Source: a virus. Taken from it: a stretch of 56,100 nucleotides of DNA. The translations under genes and the position numbers were made by a program. The DNA lies in IMG/VR virus record IMGVR_UViG_3300032397_000015, positions 1 to 56,100 of that record; one strand, written 5' to 3'. How positions within the stretch are numbered: the stretch's first letter is position 1; each line of letters opens with the position of its first letter. This document shows, piece after piece, positions 8,682-17,211 of the stretch. Below the pieces are notes generated by a model. The model ran no database searches. It had not been told where the DNA came from and worked only from the letters and a program-made list of their open reading frames with translations.

Positions 8682-9107
8682 ATGTATTACTTCACCCACC
8701 GTCAAAGTAATGGCACCCCCTCCAGCCTCGAATTGGCGCTCGGCGACTTCGTCGTGACGCCAGGCGGGGTGATGGCGTGGCTGCAGCCTCCGCTTGGCAA
8801 GCTGTCCCGTCATTACCCATGGCGGGCGTTCCCGTTCGCCATGTCCGCCATGAGGACGCTGATCGATCTTGAGTCAGATCCGGACCTGCTGTGCAGGCTC
8901 TCGAATCGTCTGAGCCTGAGCGTCGACGAGACGAACATGCTCAGTGAGAAGATGGAGATCGTGACAGAGGATACGAACAGGCTGATCTCATGGTCGTATG
9001 AGATCGCCGATCAGTGCCCCCACAGAGAGATTGCCAACATGCTCAGAAATGTTGGCAGCATGGGGTCAAGGGAGCGCGACGGCTTCGTCGCTTCATTCCT
9101 GGACTGA
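8682..9107 (+). CDS. Hypothetical protein with MYYF N-terminus
   Basis: 141 residues; ATG at 8682 behind a strong AAGGAGAGG. It is cotranscribed with ssb, 11 bases away. It begins MYYFTHRQ, resembling MYFF and MYFY at the start of the two genes at 16550 and 16774. The remainder looks soluble and helical (MSAMRTLIDLESDPDLLCRL, ETNMLSEKMEIVTEDTN, REIANMLRNVGSMG). Function is unknown; its company suggests an early or replication-associated role. Confidence 0.75.
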   Translation: MYYFTHRQSNGTPSSLELALGDFVVTPGGVMAWLQPPLGKLSRHYPWRAFPFAMSAMRTLIDLESDPDLLCRLSNRLSLSVDETNMLSEKMEIVTEDTNRLISWSYEIADQCPHREIANMLRNVGSMGSRERDGFVASFLD

Positions 9108-9127
9108 TCGTCAAGGGGTCGATGGAG

Positions 9128-9150
9128 ATGGCGCAACGCGCCATTTTCTT
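9128..9150 (+). terminator. Rho-independent terminator of the ssb island
   Basis: ATGGCGC, loop AAC, GCGCCAT forms a 7-bp stem at 9128-9144, followed by TTTCTT. It lies 20 bases past the stop of the second island gene and overlaps the stop of the convergent minus gene. It has a T tract only in the plus direction. Confidence 0.7.
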
Positions 9151-10234
9151 AGCCAACCTTGGCGCCGCGGTAACCGCGCTGCGGATTGTTCAAGCTCTTG
9201 ATCGTGTCCGAAAAGTAAGCTGACTTGCTCGGCGGCTTGGCTTTCGCCGTCTCCTTGGCCCTGGCCGATGGATTTGTATTGGGGCGAGTCGTCTTCGGTT
9301 TTGGGGCCGACATGCCCGTGTGCCAAGCCGCGCTGGCGGATGCGCGCAGCAGCCCGGGAGATTGCACCTCCTTGCCCGCAGTGGCAGCGGTCTTCTCGGC
9401 AGCCGCATCTCCGCCGCGCAAGGCGGCCAGCACCTTCTGAGCGATGAGAGTCGCCAGCATGGGGGTTGCTGCCGCCAGGGCATAGGTGCCGTAGGCGGGA
9501 AGCAGTTCTTTCGCGGTCTGCGCAACGCCGGGGCCGAATTTGCGAGCGCCGACCAGCGCGTTCTTCGTCGCCCTGGCCTCCTCTAGCAACTGCGGCACGG
9601 CTGTCGCCCCAACCAGCAGTGGGGCGTGGTCGCGCGCAAAGCCACGAGCATCGGTCTCGTCGTCCTTCGCCGCCGTGATGGCGTTCAACATTAAGCCAGC
9701 TCGCGCTGGCCCGCCGACCAACCTGACGGCCGCCCCGAAGTTCTGCCAGATATTGCGCAGCAGGGTGCTGCCGAGGATCGGCGAGGCGTGGCCGATCTCA
9801 TGCATCATCACCGGGACCGATCCCAGCCTGGTGACAATCTGCTCCTCGGCCAATCCCAGCGGAAGACCAAGTCTGTCTGACAGCTTCTTGGCCTCGGCCG
9901 GGTCCATATTCCTGGCTACCATCGGCATCCCAGGAAAGAACATCGCATTGCCAGGAACCCCGCCGGCCATCATCGGAGTCGTTACGCCTTTGCTAGCCGC
10001 AAAGTCTGTCAAGTCCTGTACTTCTTTGCGTGTAAAGGCTGAGAGCTGCTCCAGTGGAGTTCCTGTCACCTCCGTCACCGGACTCATGGCATTCCACCTG
10101 TCCGAGATCGCCCCTCCAAGGGCGCGCTGCCCCATCTTCCCAGCCTGCAGCGTTGCCAACATCGCCGCCACGGACGGCAGGGAGCTCCTCTGAAAGCTTG
10201 GCGCGGGTGCCGGTTTGTCGCTGTCGTCCGCCAT
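9149..10234 (-). CDS. Virion-type protein with HExxH (zincin-like) motif
   Basis: 361 residues; the ATG overlaps the RNA polymerase stop (ATGA), so it is coupled to that gene. Residues 141-150 read PVMMHEIGHA, a zinc-metallopeptidase HExxH motif. A possible third ligand lies in LLEEARATKNAL near 217-227, a spacing compatible with gluzincins. The sequences before (FFPGMPMVARNMDP) and after (hydrophobic GTYALAAATPMLATLIAQ, about 245-262) suggest membrane contact, and the C-terminus is Lys/Pro/Ser rich and basic. Possible roles include an injected protease, a maturation protease or a metal-binding structural protein. The motif is seen directly; activity is inferred. Confidence 0.65.
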   Translation of the reverse strand: MADDSDKPAPAPSFQRSSLPSVAAMLATLQAGKMGQRALGGAISDRWNAMSPVTEVTGTPLEQLSAFTRKEVQDLTDFAASKGVTTPMMAGGVPGNAMFFPGMPMVARNMDPAEAKKLSDRLGLPLGLAEEQIVTRLGSVPVMMHEIGHASPILGSTLLRNIWQNFGAAVRLVGGPARAGLMLNAITAAKDDETDARGFARDHAPLLVGATAVPQLLEEARATKNALVGARKFGPGVAQTAKELLPAYGTYALAAATPMLATLIAQKVLAALRGGDAAAEKTAATAGKEVQSPGLLRASASAAWHTGMSAPKPKTTRPNTNPSARAKETAKAKPPSKSAYFSDTIKSLNNPQRGYRGAKVG

Positions 10235-13200
10235 CAGTAAACTCCCTCAGTCTTCGACCTGCCTGTTGGATCTTCTCCGAATTCAGCCCCATAGGCAAAG
10301 CCGGGGATGGGCGAGTACCCATGCAAGTCAGACTCGGCGCCACGTGCAGCGCCCTCGACAATGGCGGACTTCAGGCGTCGATAGCCCATCTGGCTCATCC
10401 AGTCGTCGCGCATCATGGGAATCTCCTGGATGCCCTTGAGGAAGGGGCGGTGGAGGATGGGCAGCGGTCCGGTCTCGACCTCCGTGAGTCCCGTACGCTC
10501 CAACAGCTTCTTGACCCGGTCGTTGATCACGGTCCCCTTGGGGACCCCGGGCACGTCCTCCTGGAGCGTCATGCCGTGGGCGTCTTCCAGACTCTTCTTG
10601 CCGAGCTTCTTGGCGTTGTAGTCCTCGACCACAGTCCAGGGCGCCACGTCGCCGGGAAGGAAGTCGCTGCCGCCGGGGTCCAGCACTCGAGTCGTATTTC
10701 CGACCGACCGCACGACTGTTTCGATGGCGCGCCGCTTCAGGTCGACACCCTGGCTGGCATAGGCAGACTGGATCTCGTTGGAGAGGTACTCCTGAGCGGC
10801 GCGCATCCCCTTGAGGCGAGCGAGCTCATCGGGCTGAGCCAGGCCCTTGGAGATGATGTCTCCCTTGGAGATCTGACTACCGACGCGAATCCTGTCCGAG
10901 TCCCACAGGTCGTTGGGGATGTAGTGATTCTTGCCATCGATGCTGACGTCCCTGCCGGTATCGCCTACCGACGACGTGACGCTATCGACCGTGCCATCGT
11001 TTTGCGCGAGGGCGGCCTTGCCCCGCTTGATCTCCGGCATCTTAAGCAGCTTGTCGATCTTGTCGTAGCCAGAGATAACGCCGCGAGTGCCGGAGATGCC
11101 ACCGGAGTGGAAGGTGCGCATCGTCATCTGGGTCAACGGTTCGGACATCGCCTGTCCGGAGGTGGCGCCAACGTTGTCGCCAATCGACGGCGACATCCCA
11201 TGCTCGTTGATCCCGTAGCACTTGGCGCAAACCCCCTTCGGCAGCCTACAGGTGATGGGCGAGCGGACGTCCACGGTCTTGATCTTGCGATCGCGCAACG
11301 TGCTCAGCAGGCCAGATGTCACCTGGCTGCCTGCATGAGCGACGACCTCGCCCTTGTACAGGATGTCCTTGGCGAGGAAGCGGTCCTCGACGTCCGACGA
11401 ATTGATGTCGACGTCGAGCCCCTCATGCGTGCCGCAGTCGTCCTTGGCGATGACCGTCGACACAGCCGAGGCCATGATGTCCTTGTTGAACTCGCCAGGC
11501 TTGCTGGTCTGGAGCTGCTTGTCGACGGCCGTGGCGCGAGCTCCATAGAGCGTGCTCCAGTAATCGGAGAACGGCAGCCCCTCCGAGAAGGAATTCATGA
11601 TCGGGAAGGGGGAGGCGTTGCCACGATGGTCGTCGACCATGAACGGCGTGGACACCGTCTGCTTGAGCTGGGTCATGTTGCCGCGCGCACCTGACCGGAC
11701 CATCAGATTCAGATTATTGGTCTGGGCGTTCAGGCCGGACGTCACAGCGGCGTCGAGCTGCTTGCCGGCGGCACCCATGATCTGTCGCCCCTCCTCGCGC
11801 TGGGCGGGATCTGACAGGTCTAGCTTGTTAAGCGCCTTGGTCGTCTGGTCGAAGATGCCTTGCTTGCCGGGGATCACGGGCGTCAAGTCTTTCATGCTGA
11901 CCGTGAAGCCTGTGCGGTAGGTGTGCTCGTCACCGAGCTCCTTCAGCTTGTCGAGCACCTTGCCGTAGTCGCGCGGCATGGTTTCGGCTAGATCCATGGT
12001 CAGCGCGCGCAGACCCTTCTTATCCAGTTCGACATCCTTGAACTTCTCCTGCATCGAGGCCGGAAGCAGCGCCGTGATCGCACCCCGCTTGGCCGGATCC
12101 TTCGACATCAGGAATAGCCCCAGGGCAGACTCATTCTGCGGCGTCATCATGATCTGCCCGGTGCCGGGGTTGTAGAGATTGTTGGATGGCAGCATCCGCT
12201 TCGCCTCCTCGACCGCATCCGGCAGCACGGGCACATGGACCGTCATGGCGTCGCCGTCGAAGTCGGCGTTGAAGCCCTTGACCACCAACGGCGGAATCTT
12301 GATGGCCTTGCCGTCGGTGATCTGCGGCATGAATGACATGATCGAGAACTTGTGGAGAGAGGGGGCGCGATTCAGGATGATCGGACGCTCCTTCATCTCG
12401 GCGTCGAGCGCGGCCCGTGCGCTGGGAGTGCGGTCCTTGACTTCCTTGGACGCCTCCGTCGGGGATTTACCGGCGGAATTGACCAATCGTCGCGTGATGA
12501 ACGGCTGGAAGATGTTCCAGGACATCTCTTCCGGTAGGCCCACCTCGTCCAACCCGAGCTTTGGCTCGGGAATGATGGTGCCGCGCCCGACCAGGTCTTG
12601 ATTGCGCCGCAGCACGCTCTTGATGAAGAAGCCTTCTTTGGCAGCCTTGTCTCCTTTGATCTGCCGGATGATGCCTTGAGGCACCCGCGACTTGGGGTAT
12701 TTGGCGATGGGATCACCCAGCCCATAGATGGCGGCGACGCCGTCGTACAGATTCTGACGAAGGTCCGACTTCGACGACTCAGGGATGTAGTCCACCCCCT
12801 TCTGCCAAGCCAGCTCGTTGTTGACCAGGCTGACGTCACGGTAGAGCGTGTTCAGTCCTGGATTTGAGATCTGACCGTCGTCGCTTTCCACGATCTGCCG
12901 GAACTGCGGGGGGATGATCGGAATCTTGCTCTGGACGTAGGCGTCCTCGGGGCGCACCCCCGTCTTCTTCAGAGCGTGCAGGTACTTCAGCTTCTTGTTC
13001 GCTTCATCGAGCTTCGCGGCGGTCTTGGACGTCTTGGCCTTGTCCGTCCACGTCTTGATATCGGCATCAACATCGATTCGGCTGAGCATCTTCTGGAAGG
13101 CGGGGCCTCCCGTCAGCCCCTTGTCTGCCCACTCTCCGGTGGCGGGATCGACAAACAGGTCTCCCTTGACCAAGCCCTTGTACTGCGTGTCCGAGATCCC

Positions 13201-16200
13201 CGTCAGCTTCTTGATCGGATTCTCGAAGACAGGGTTGGCGATGGGTTCTGAGAGCTGGATATGACCCCAGCGGTCACCGAGCTTGCCGCCAAAGATCTCC
13301 GGATCCATCAGCCCCCCGACCTCTTCGCGCAGGTCCTTGCCGCGCACGAAGATGGGCTCCTTGATAGCCCCCGAGCTCATGTTCGTGACCTCTTTGTCGG
13401 TCATCGGGTTGATGATCATCCTGGAGCCGTTGCGCTTGGTATTCACGCCTGCGCCGTTCAGGTATGCCTCGAATTTCTTGTACGCGAAGGTAGGCTGGGG
13501 CGGTGGGGCGATCTGTCCGCTCTTGTGGCCAGCCGACAGCCAGTTCCAAAAGTTCTCATTCTGAGAGCCCTTGTATGTCGCCATCTCGCGCAGGTTTGCC
13601 CGACTGCCGTGAGACAGCATCGAGTAGAAGGACAAGAGGTCCAGCGCCTTGGCGCCATCCTCGCCGCCTCTGAGAGGAGCGCGGTTGATGTCGTACTTTC
13701 CGTCGCTGCGGGCGGAAAACTGCGAGGTGGCCTGCTTGGCCAACTTGAGAACGTACTGCGGACCTACCAGCACATCGCCCAGCGGCTCCTTGCTGTGCGC
13801 ATCGAACAAGGTCTCGGTATCGGAAATCTTGTTCTTCGCCAGCTCAGCGGTCATGTCGCGGGCGTAGTCGGCACCCGTGAAGTTGTCGACGACGTACGGC
13901 TTTCCGTTCTTCTCGGCGATCTTGGCCGCTGCGGTCTCGAGGATCTGCGACGGGTTGATGCGCGTGACGATGCCGTGCGGATTTAGGAGGATGTCGACCT
14001 TGTTCGCCGTGCCATCAGCGTTCTGCGTATAGGGCGCTTCCCCGTCGGAAATGATCTTGGTGATGATGCCCTTCGCTCCGTGCCTGTTCGTGAGCTTGTC
14101 GCCAATCTGCGCTGGCTCGTTGGTCTTTACATAGACCTTCACCTTCTTGCCAGCCTTCACGACATCGACGACCGTCCCGTCGGCATCTCCGGTCCATTCC
14201 TCCATGTGGCCACGCCGAGGGTTCGTGCTCGGGGCGATCTTTTTCATCGCCAGGTATTCGGGGTCGTACTTGTTCTCACGCGTCCCCACCCAGAGCGGGT
14301 CGCCCTTCTGTAGAACCTGGCCCTTGCGGACGATGCCGTCGTCGTCCAGCTTGTCCTGCTGCTCCGGCGTCAGCGCTCCGGGCCTCCAGGCCATGAATGC
14401 GTCCTTGGAGAACGCATCGCCTTTGTCGGCAGAGACCGAATGCTCGTGCATGTGCTCGCTGGCAAGCTTCTTGGCCGCCGCCTCGGTGATGACGATGCCG
14501 TCCTCAAAGTTGTAGCCCTTATACGGGACATAGGCCGCCCGCAGGTTGGTGCCGATGGCGAGGGTCCCGTCGCGGGTGAAGTTGGAGTCGGCCAGCACGC
14601 CGCCCTCCTTGACCACATCGCCTGCGACGACGGTTGGGTCAGAGTGCAAAAATGACTTTCCGTTCAGCGGCAGATTGTTGTAGATCGGCTGCTCGACCAC
14701 TCCATCCTTAGTCCGGACGGTAATCCTGTTTGGAGTAACCTTCTCAACCACGCCGTCGGCCAACGACCTGACCGAGAACCCCTCGCCAATCGCATCCTCG
14801 ATGGTCCCCTTGCCGACCTTGACCTGAACCAGCGGCGCTTCGCGGCTAGTCAGCGGGATGGCCTGCTCGATCATCTTCGTAGCCATCTGCGCACGCACGC
14901 CCTGCGCCGACGCCAAGAACGGGATCGTGTTGGAGGCGATGGAGAACGCCTGCTTCGCGGACGAGAGCACTGCATCGACGTCGGACGCCTTCACCGACTG
15001 CATCTCGCCCTTGATCATGACCTTGACCTTGTCGGCGATGGGCTTGCCATTTCGATACTGGTCGGGGAACGCCACCACCATGTCTCGCATGTCAGACGGG
15101 CTGGCCCAGCTCTGAGTTCCGTCCTTCGGGTTGGTCACCCTGGTCTGCAGGTCCTCTTTGTCCTTCGACGTCCCCATCGGCAGGTTGAGCACGATGCCGA
15201 TGTTGCTGGAGTCGGGCGTGTGAATCGGGTCAATGAACCCCATGTGCGACGGATGAAGCGAGTGCTCCTCATCGCGAACTGCTCGCTCCGACTGAACCCC
15301 GCCCTCGCCAAGGATGGTGACCTTGGAGCTCCCGTTGATCATGTTGATCGGGTTGGTCTGGTCCGTCGTGTTGGCCAACGACGACTGGGTGAAGAAGCTG
15401 GTGAAGATGGAGCTCAGTTCGTTAGAGCTGACCAGCTTGGAGATGTCGGTAGGCGGAGACTTGCGATTGTTCAGGCGGTAGAAGATCTTCTTGCGCAGCT
15501 CGGACAGCTTCGGTGCGAGCTCGCCGGATTCCTGGATAAGGCGTTCGCCGATCAGGTCGGCGGGCCCCAAGACCTTCTTGTACTCAAGTGCCTCGCGGTC
15601 ATCGATCCCTCGCTGCCCCCTGGTCAGCTTGAGCAATTCCGATGACCCGTCGAGCAGCGCCTCTGGCCCTACCCTGTCGTAGCCCCTGCCGAGCGTGGCC
15701 TTGGTGACCTCAGGACGAATCTCTCCGTCTGATTCAAAGAACCCGTTGATGGCCTCGGCGGCCGCAGCAGGTGAGTCGTGCTTGGAGCGAGTAAAGTACT
15801 CGCCCGCCTTGAGCACGGCCTGCGTGGACTTCTTCTCGTTCAGCGCCTTGTTGACCTCGAGCACATCCACGCCCCACGCCTTGGACATTGCGGAATCAGA
15901 GACTCCGATCCTGGAAAGGATGGGATAGAGCGGCACCCCCGTACTATCCTTTCCACCCTTCATCAGCTTGAAGACGCCGCTGGCGTCGTCATATTTGATG
16001 TCGAAGGGGCGTCCGGCGATGTTGATCTCGGTCTTCTTCTCGCCGTTTTTCTTCTCGGTGACGTAGATGCCCGGCTTGCGGCGCAGCTGGTTCTGGACCT
16101 GGTAGTGCTTACCGTCGACAATGAAGCTACCCAGGTCGGTGGTCTTGGGCAGCGTGGCGATCTTCAGCTTGTTCGTCGACGACAGTACCTCTCCAGTCTT

Positions 16201-16434
16201 CCGGTCGACCAGGTCCATCGCCACGTAGACTGGGACGCCCCAGGTCCTGTCCTTACGGACTGCCTCGCGCTGCGACTCCCAGTCGGCTGAGTCTTTGTTG
16301 TCGTCTACCCATACGTTTTTGACCACGATCTTCCGGCCAGTGCCGGTGGCCTGGATGTCCAGGGCCTTCGAAAAGGACGAGACCACGTCCTTTTTGATCT
16401 TCTCGAACTGGCTGGCATGGTCAAACGGGTTCAT
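10234..16434 (-). CDS. Fused beta/beta-prime multi-subunit-type RNA polymerase
   Basis: 2066 residues without interruption. The beta half (about 1-965) shows DQTNP (358-362), ILGEGGVQSERA (374-385), GYNFEDGIVITE (640-651), GDKLTNRHGAKGI (778-790) and ILLNPHGIVTRINPSQILET (815-834). The beta-prime half (about 1003-2066) shows GHIQLSEPIANPVF (1057-1070) and the catalytic NADFDGD with Asp1391, 1393 and 1395. It also has a bridge helix around 1623-1660, a zinc site Cys1667/1729/1736/1739 and a trigger loop QMTMRTFHSGG with Arg1773 and His1776. The N-terminal beta-prime zinc ribbon is absent. At 2066 residues it is roughly a quarter shorter than the two Escherichia coli subunits together. No alpha or omega gene is seen. 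The gene starts a minus-strand operon and is coupled to the HExxH gene. It should make RNA with its own promoter choice, probably with the sigma factor at 40954-41832. Confidence 0.97.
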   Translation of the reverse strand: MNPFDHASQFEKIKKDVVSSFSKALDIQATGTGRKIVVKNVWVDDNKDSADWESQREAVRKDRTWGVPVYVAMDLVDRKTGEVLSSTNKLKIATLPKTTDLGSFIVDGKHYQVQNQLRRKPGIYVTEKKNGEKKTEINIAGRPFDIKYDDASGVFKLMKGGKDSTGVPLYPILSRIGVSDSAMSKAWGVDVLEVNKALNEKKSTQAVLKAGEYFTRSKHDSPAAAAEAINGFFESDGEIRPEVTKATLGRGYDRVGPEALLDGSSELLKLTRGQRGIDDREALEYKKVLGPADLIGERLIQESGELAPKLSELRKKIFYRLNNRKSPPTDISKLVSSNELSSIFTSFFTQSSLANTTDQTNPINMINGSSKVTILGEGGVQSERAVRDEEHSLHPSHMGFIDPIHTPDSSNIGIVLNLPMGTSKDKEDLQTRVTNPKDGTQSWASPSDMRDMVVAFPDQYRNGKPIADKVKVMIKGEMQSVKASDVDAVLSSAKQAFSIASNTIPFLASAQGVRAQMATKMIEQAIPLTSREAPLVQVKVGKGTIEDAIGEGFSVRSLADGVVEKVTPNRITVRTKDGVVEQPIYNNLPLNGKSFLHSDPTVVAGDVVKEGGVLADSNFTRDGTLAIGTNLRAAYVPYKGYNFEDGIVITEAAAKKLASEHMHEHSVSADKGDAFSKDAFMAWRPGALTPEQQDKLDDDGIVRKGQVLQKGDPLWVGTRENKYDPEYLAMKKIAPSTNPRRGHMEEWTGDADGTVVDVVKAGKKVKVYVKTNEPAQIGDKLTNRHGAKGIITKIISDGEAPYTQNADGTANKVDILLNPHGIVTRINPSQILETAAAKIAEKNGKPYVVDNFTGADYARDMTAELAKNKISDTETLFDAHSKEPLGDVLVGPQYVLKLAKQATSQFSARSDGKYDINRAPLRGGEDGAKALDLLSFYSMLSHGSRANLREMATYKGSQNENFWNWLSAGHKSGQIAPPPQPTFAYKKFEAYLNGAGVNTKRNGSRMIINPMTDKEVTNMSSGAIKEPIFVRGKDLREEVGGLMDPEIFGGKLGDRWGHIQLSEPIANPVFENPIKKLTGISDTQYKGLVKGDLFVDPATGEWADKGLTGGPAFQKMLSRIDVDADIKTWTDKAKTSKTAAKLDEANKKLKYLHALKKTGVRPEDAYVQSKIPIIPPQFRQIVESDDGQISNPGLNTLYRDVSLVNNELAWQKGVDYIPESSKSDLRQNLYDGVAAIYGLGDPIAKYPKSRVPQGIIRQIKGDKAAKEGFFIKSVLRRNQDLVGRGTIIPEPKLGLDEVGLPEEMSWNIFQPFITRRLVNSAGKSPTEASKEVKDRTPSARAALDAEMKERPIILNRAPSLHKFSIMSFMPQITDGKAIKIPPLVVKGFNADFDGDAMTVHVPVLPDAVEEAKRMLPSNNLYNPGTGQIMMTPQNESALGLFLMSKDPAKRGAITALLPASMQEKFKDVELDKKGLRALTMDLAETMPRDYGKVLDKLKELGDEHTYRTGFTVSMKDLTPVIPGKQGIFDQTTKALNKLDLSDPAQREEGRQIMGAAGKQLDAAVTSGLNAQTNNLNLMVRSGARGNMTQLKQTVSTPFMVDDHRGNASPFPIMNSFSEGLPFSDYWSTLYGARATAVDKQLQTSKPGEFNKDIMASAVSTVIAKDDCGTHEGLDVDINSSDVEDRFLAKDILYKGEVVAHAGSQVTSGLLSTLRDRKIKTVDVRSPITCRLPKGVCAKCYGINEHGMSPSIGDNVGATSGQAMSEPLTQMTMRTFHSGGISGTRGVISGYDKIDKLLKMPEIKRGKAALAQNDGTVDSVTSSVGDTGRDVSIDGKNHYIPNDLWDSDRIRVGSQISKGDIISKGLAQPDELARLKGMRAAQEYLSNEIQSAYASQGVDLKRRAIETVVRSVGNTTRVLDPGGSDFLPGDVAPWTVVEDYNAKKLGKKSLEDAHGMTLQEDVPGVPKGTVINDRVKKLLERTGLTEVETGPLPILHRPFLKGIQEIPMMRDDWMSQMGYRRLKSAIVEGAARGAESDLHGYSPIPGFAYGAEFGEDPTGRSKTEGVY

Positions 16435-16454
16435 TGGGCCACCTAACCCCCGCG

Positions 16455-16470
16455 GGCATAAGGATTTTGA
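16455..16470 (+). promoter_or_regulatory. GGCATAAG element, copy 2 (candidate phage promoter)
   Basis: GGCATAAGGATTTTGA, preceded by ACCCCCGCG, lies 79 bases upstream of the start at 16550. It is in the gap between the divergent RNA polymerase gene and the plus-strand two-gene island and is oriented toward the island. It differs from copy 1 at one base in 16. Confidence 0.65.
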
Positions 16471-16549
16471 GAACAGAGCTTACCCGTAACCGTCGTCGGA
16501 TTGCTCCAACATCTCAACAATACTCAAGCATTCAGAGGAGGGCTACGCC

Positions 16550-16759
16550 ATGTACTTCTTTCCAGCAAGCTCAGGAGGCGCGAACGACGGACGCTCGTCA
16601 TTGGCGGGGGATGCCAAGAATCGTGTACTGATCGCGATCGTCGAGGCAAGCCTGTGGACGGTCGCCAGGGCGGCGGAGATGTGGCTGCTCTCGTCGGTGT
16701 TGATCAACCTGTCCGGCAGGCGTTCGTCGCGTAAATCTTCAAATCGAAACCAAGCATAG
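16550..16759 (+). CDS. Small membrane protein with MYFF N-terminus
   Basis: 69 residues; ATG behind GAGGAGGG. It has a short polar N-terminus beginning MYFFPASSGG, one amphipathic-to-hydrophobic segment (about 24-53, RVLIAIVEASLWTVARAAEM then WLLSSVLINL) and a very basic C-terminus with SGRRSSRKSSNR. The layout suggests a small inner-membrane or membrane-associated protein. It heads a two-gene island and shares its N-terminal aromatic motif with the genes at 8682 and 16774. Confidence 0.65.
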   Translation: MYFFPASSGGANDGRSSLAGDAKNRVLIAIVEASLWTVARAAEMWLLSSVLINLSGRRSSRKSSNRNQA

Positions 16760-16773
16760 GAGGAGACCCAGGC

Positions 16774-17211
16774 ATGTATTTCTATCCAAGAAGGCCACCG
16801 TTGGCAGATGACGGTTCTGGCGGATTCGTCAGCAAGGTTCTAATGGGGCTATCCGCCACCGCGATGGTCCCGGCACACGGATTCATATTCCAGGGTCGAG
16901 GAGCGGTTGCTGCAGCGCCGAGCCCGCTGGGAATGTGGATGAGGGCGTTCCTGGGGGCGTGCGCCTGGGGATTCATGATTGCTGCGGGCAGCCTTGTCTA
17001 CAACCACTTCGTCAAGAAGTGGCAGTCGAGCGGCCTGCCGATGCTCCCTATCGCTGCACTGGTGTCAGGAGCGTCAACGATACAGCAAAGCATGGGGCAG
17101 GCTCCGAGCCAGCAGCAGGCGTCGGCCGGCGGGCTCGGTAGCGGGGCACCTCAATTCACCCGAGCGCGCCAGCCCGGGCAAACATCATTCCTCGAGGAGT
17201 ACGAGGGCTAG
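16774..17211 (+). CDS. Membrane protein with MYFY N-terminus
   Basis: 145 residues; ATG behind AGGAGGAG, 14 bases after the preceding gene. It starts MYFYPRRPPL. Hydrophobic segments lie at about 22-40 (VLMGLSATAMVPAHGFIF) and 52-75 (MWMRAFLGACAWGFMIAAG), with a weaker one near 89-100. The C-terminus is Gln/Ser/Gly rich and ends EEYEG. It is probably an inner-membrane protein of unknown function. Its last three bases overlap the stop of the convergent minus gene, leaving no room for a terminator between them. Confidence 0.75.
   Translation: MYFYPRRPPLADDGSGGFVSKVLMGLSATAMVPAHGFIFQGRGAVAAAPSPLGMWMRAFLGACAWGFMIAAGSLVYNHFVKKWQSSGLPMLPIAALVSGASTIQQSMGQAPSQQQASAGGLGSGAPQFTRARQPGQTSFLEEYEG

Noticed and set aside
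10054-11694. Long plus-strand frame of 546 codons opposite the RNA polymerase
   Set aside because: Antisense to conserved polymerase motifs, shadow-like composition, no motif.
13261-13986. Plus-strand frame of 241 codons
   Set aside because: Antisense to the beta half of the polymerase; shadow composition.
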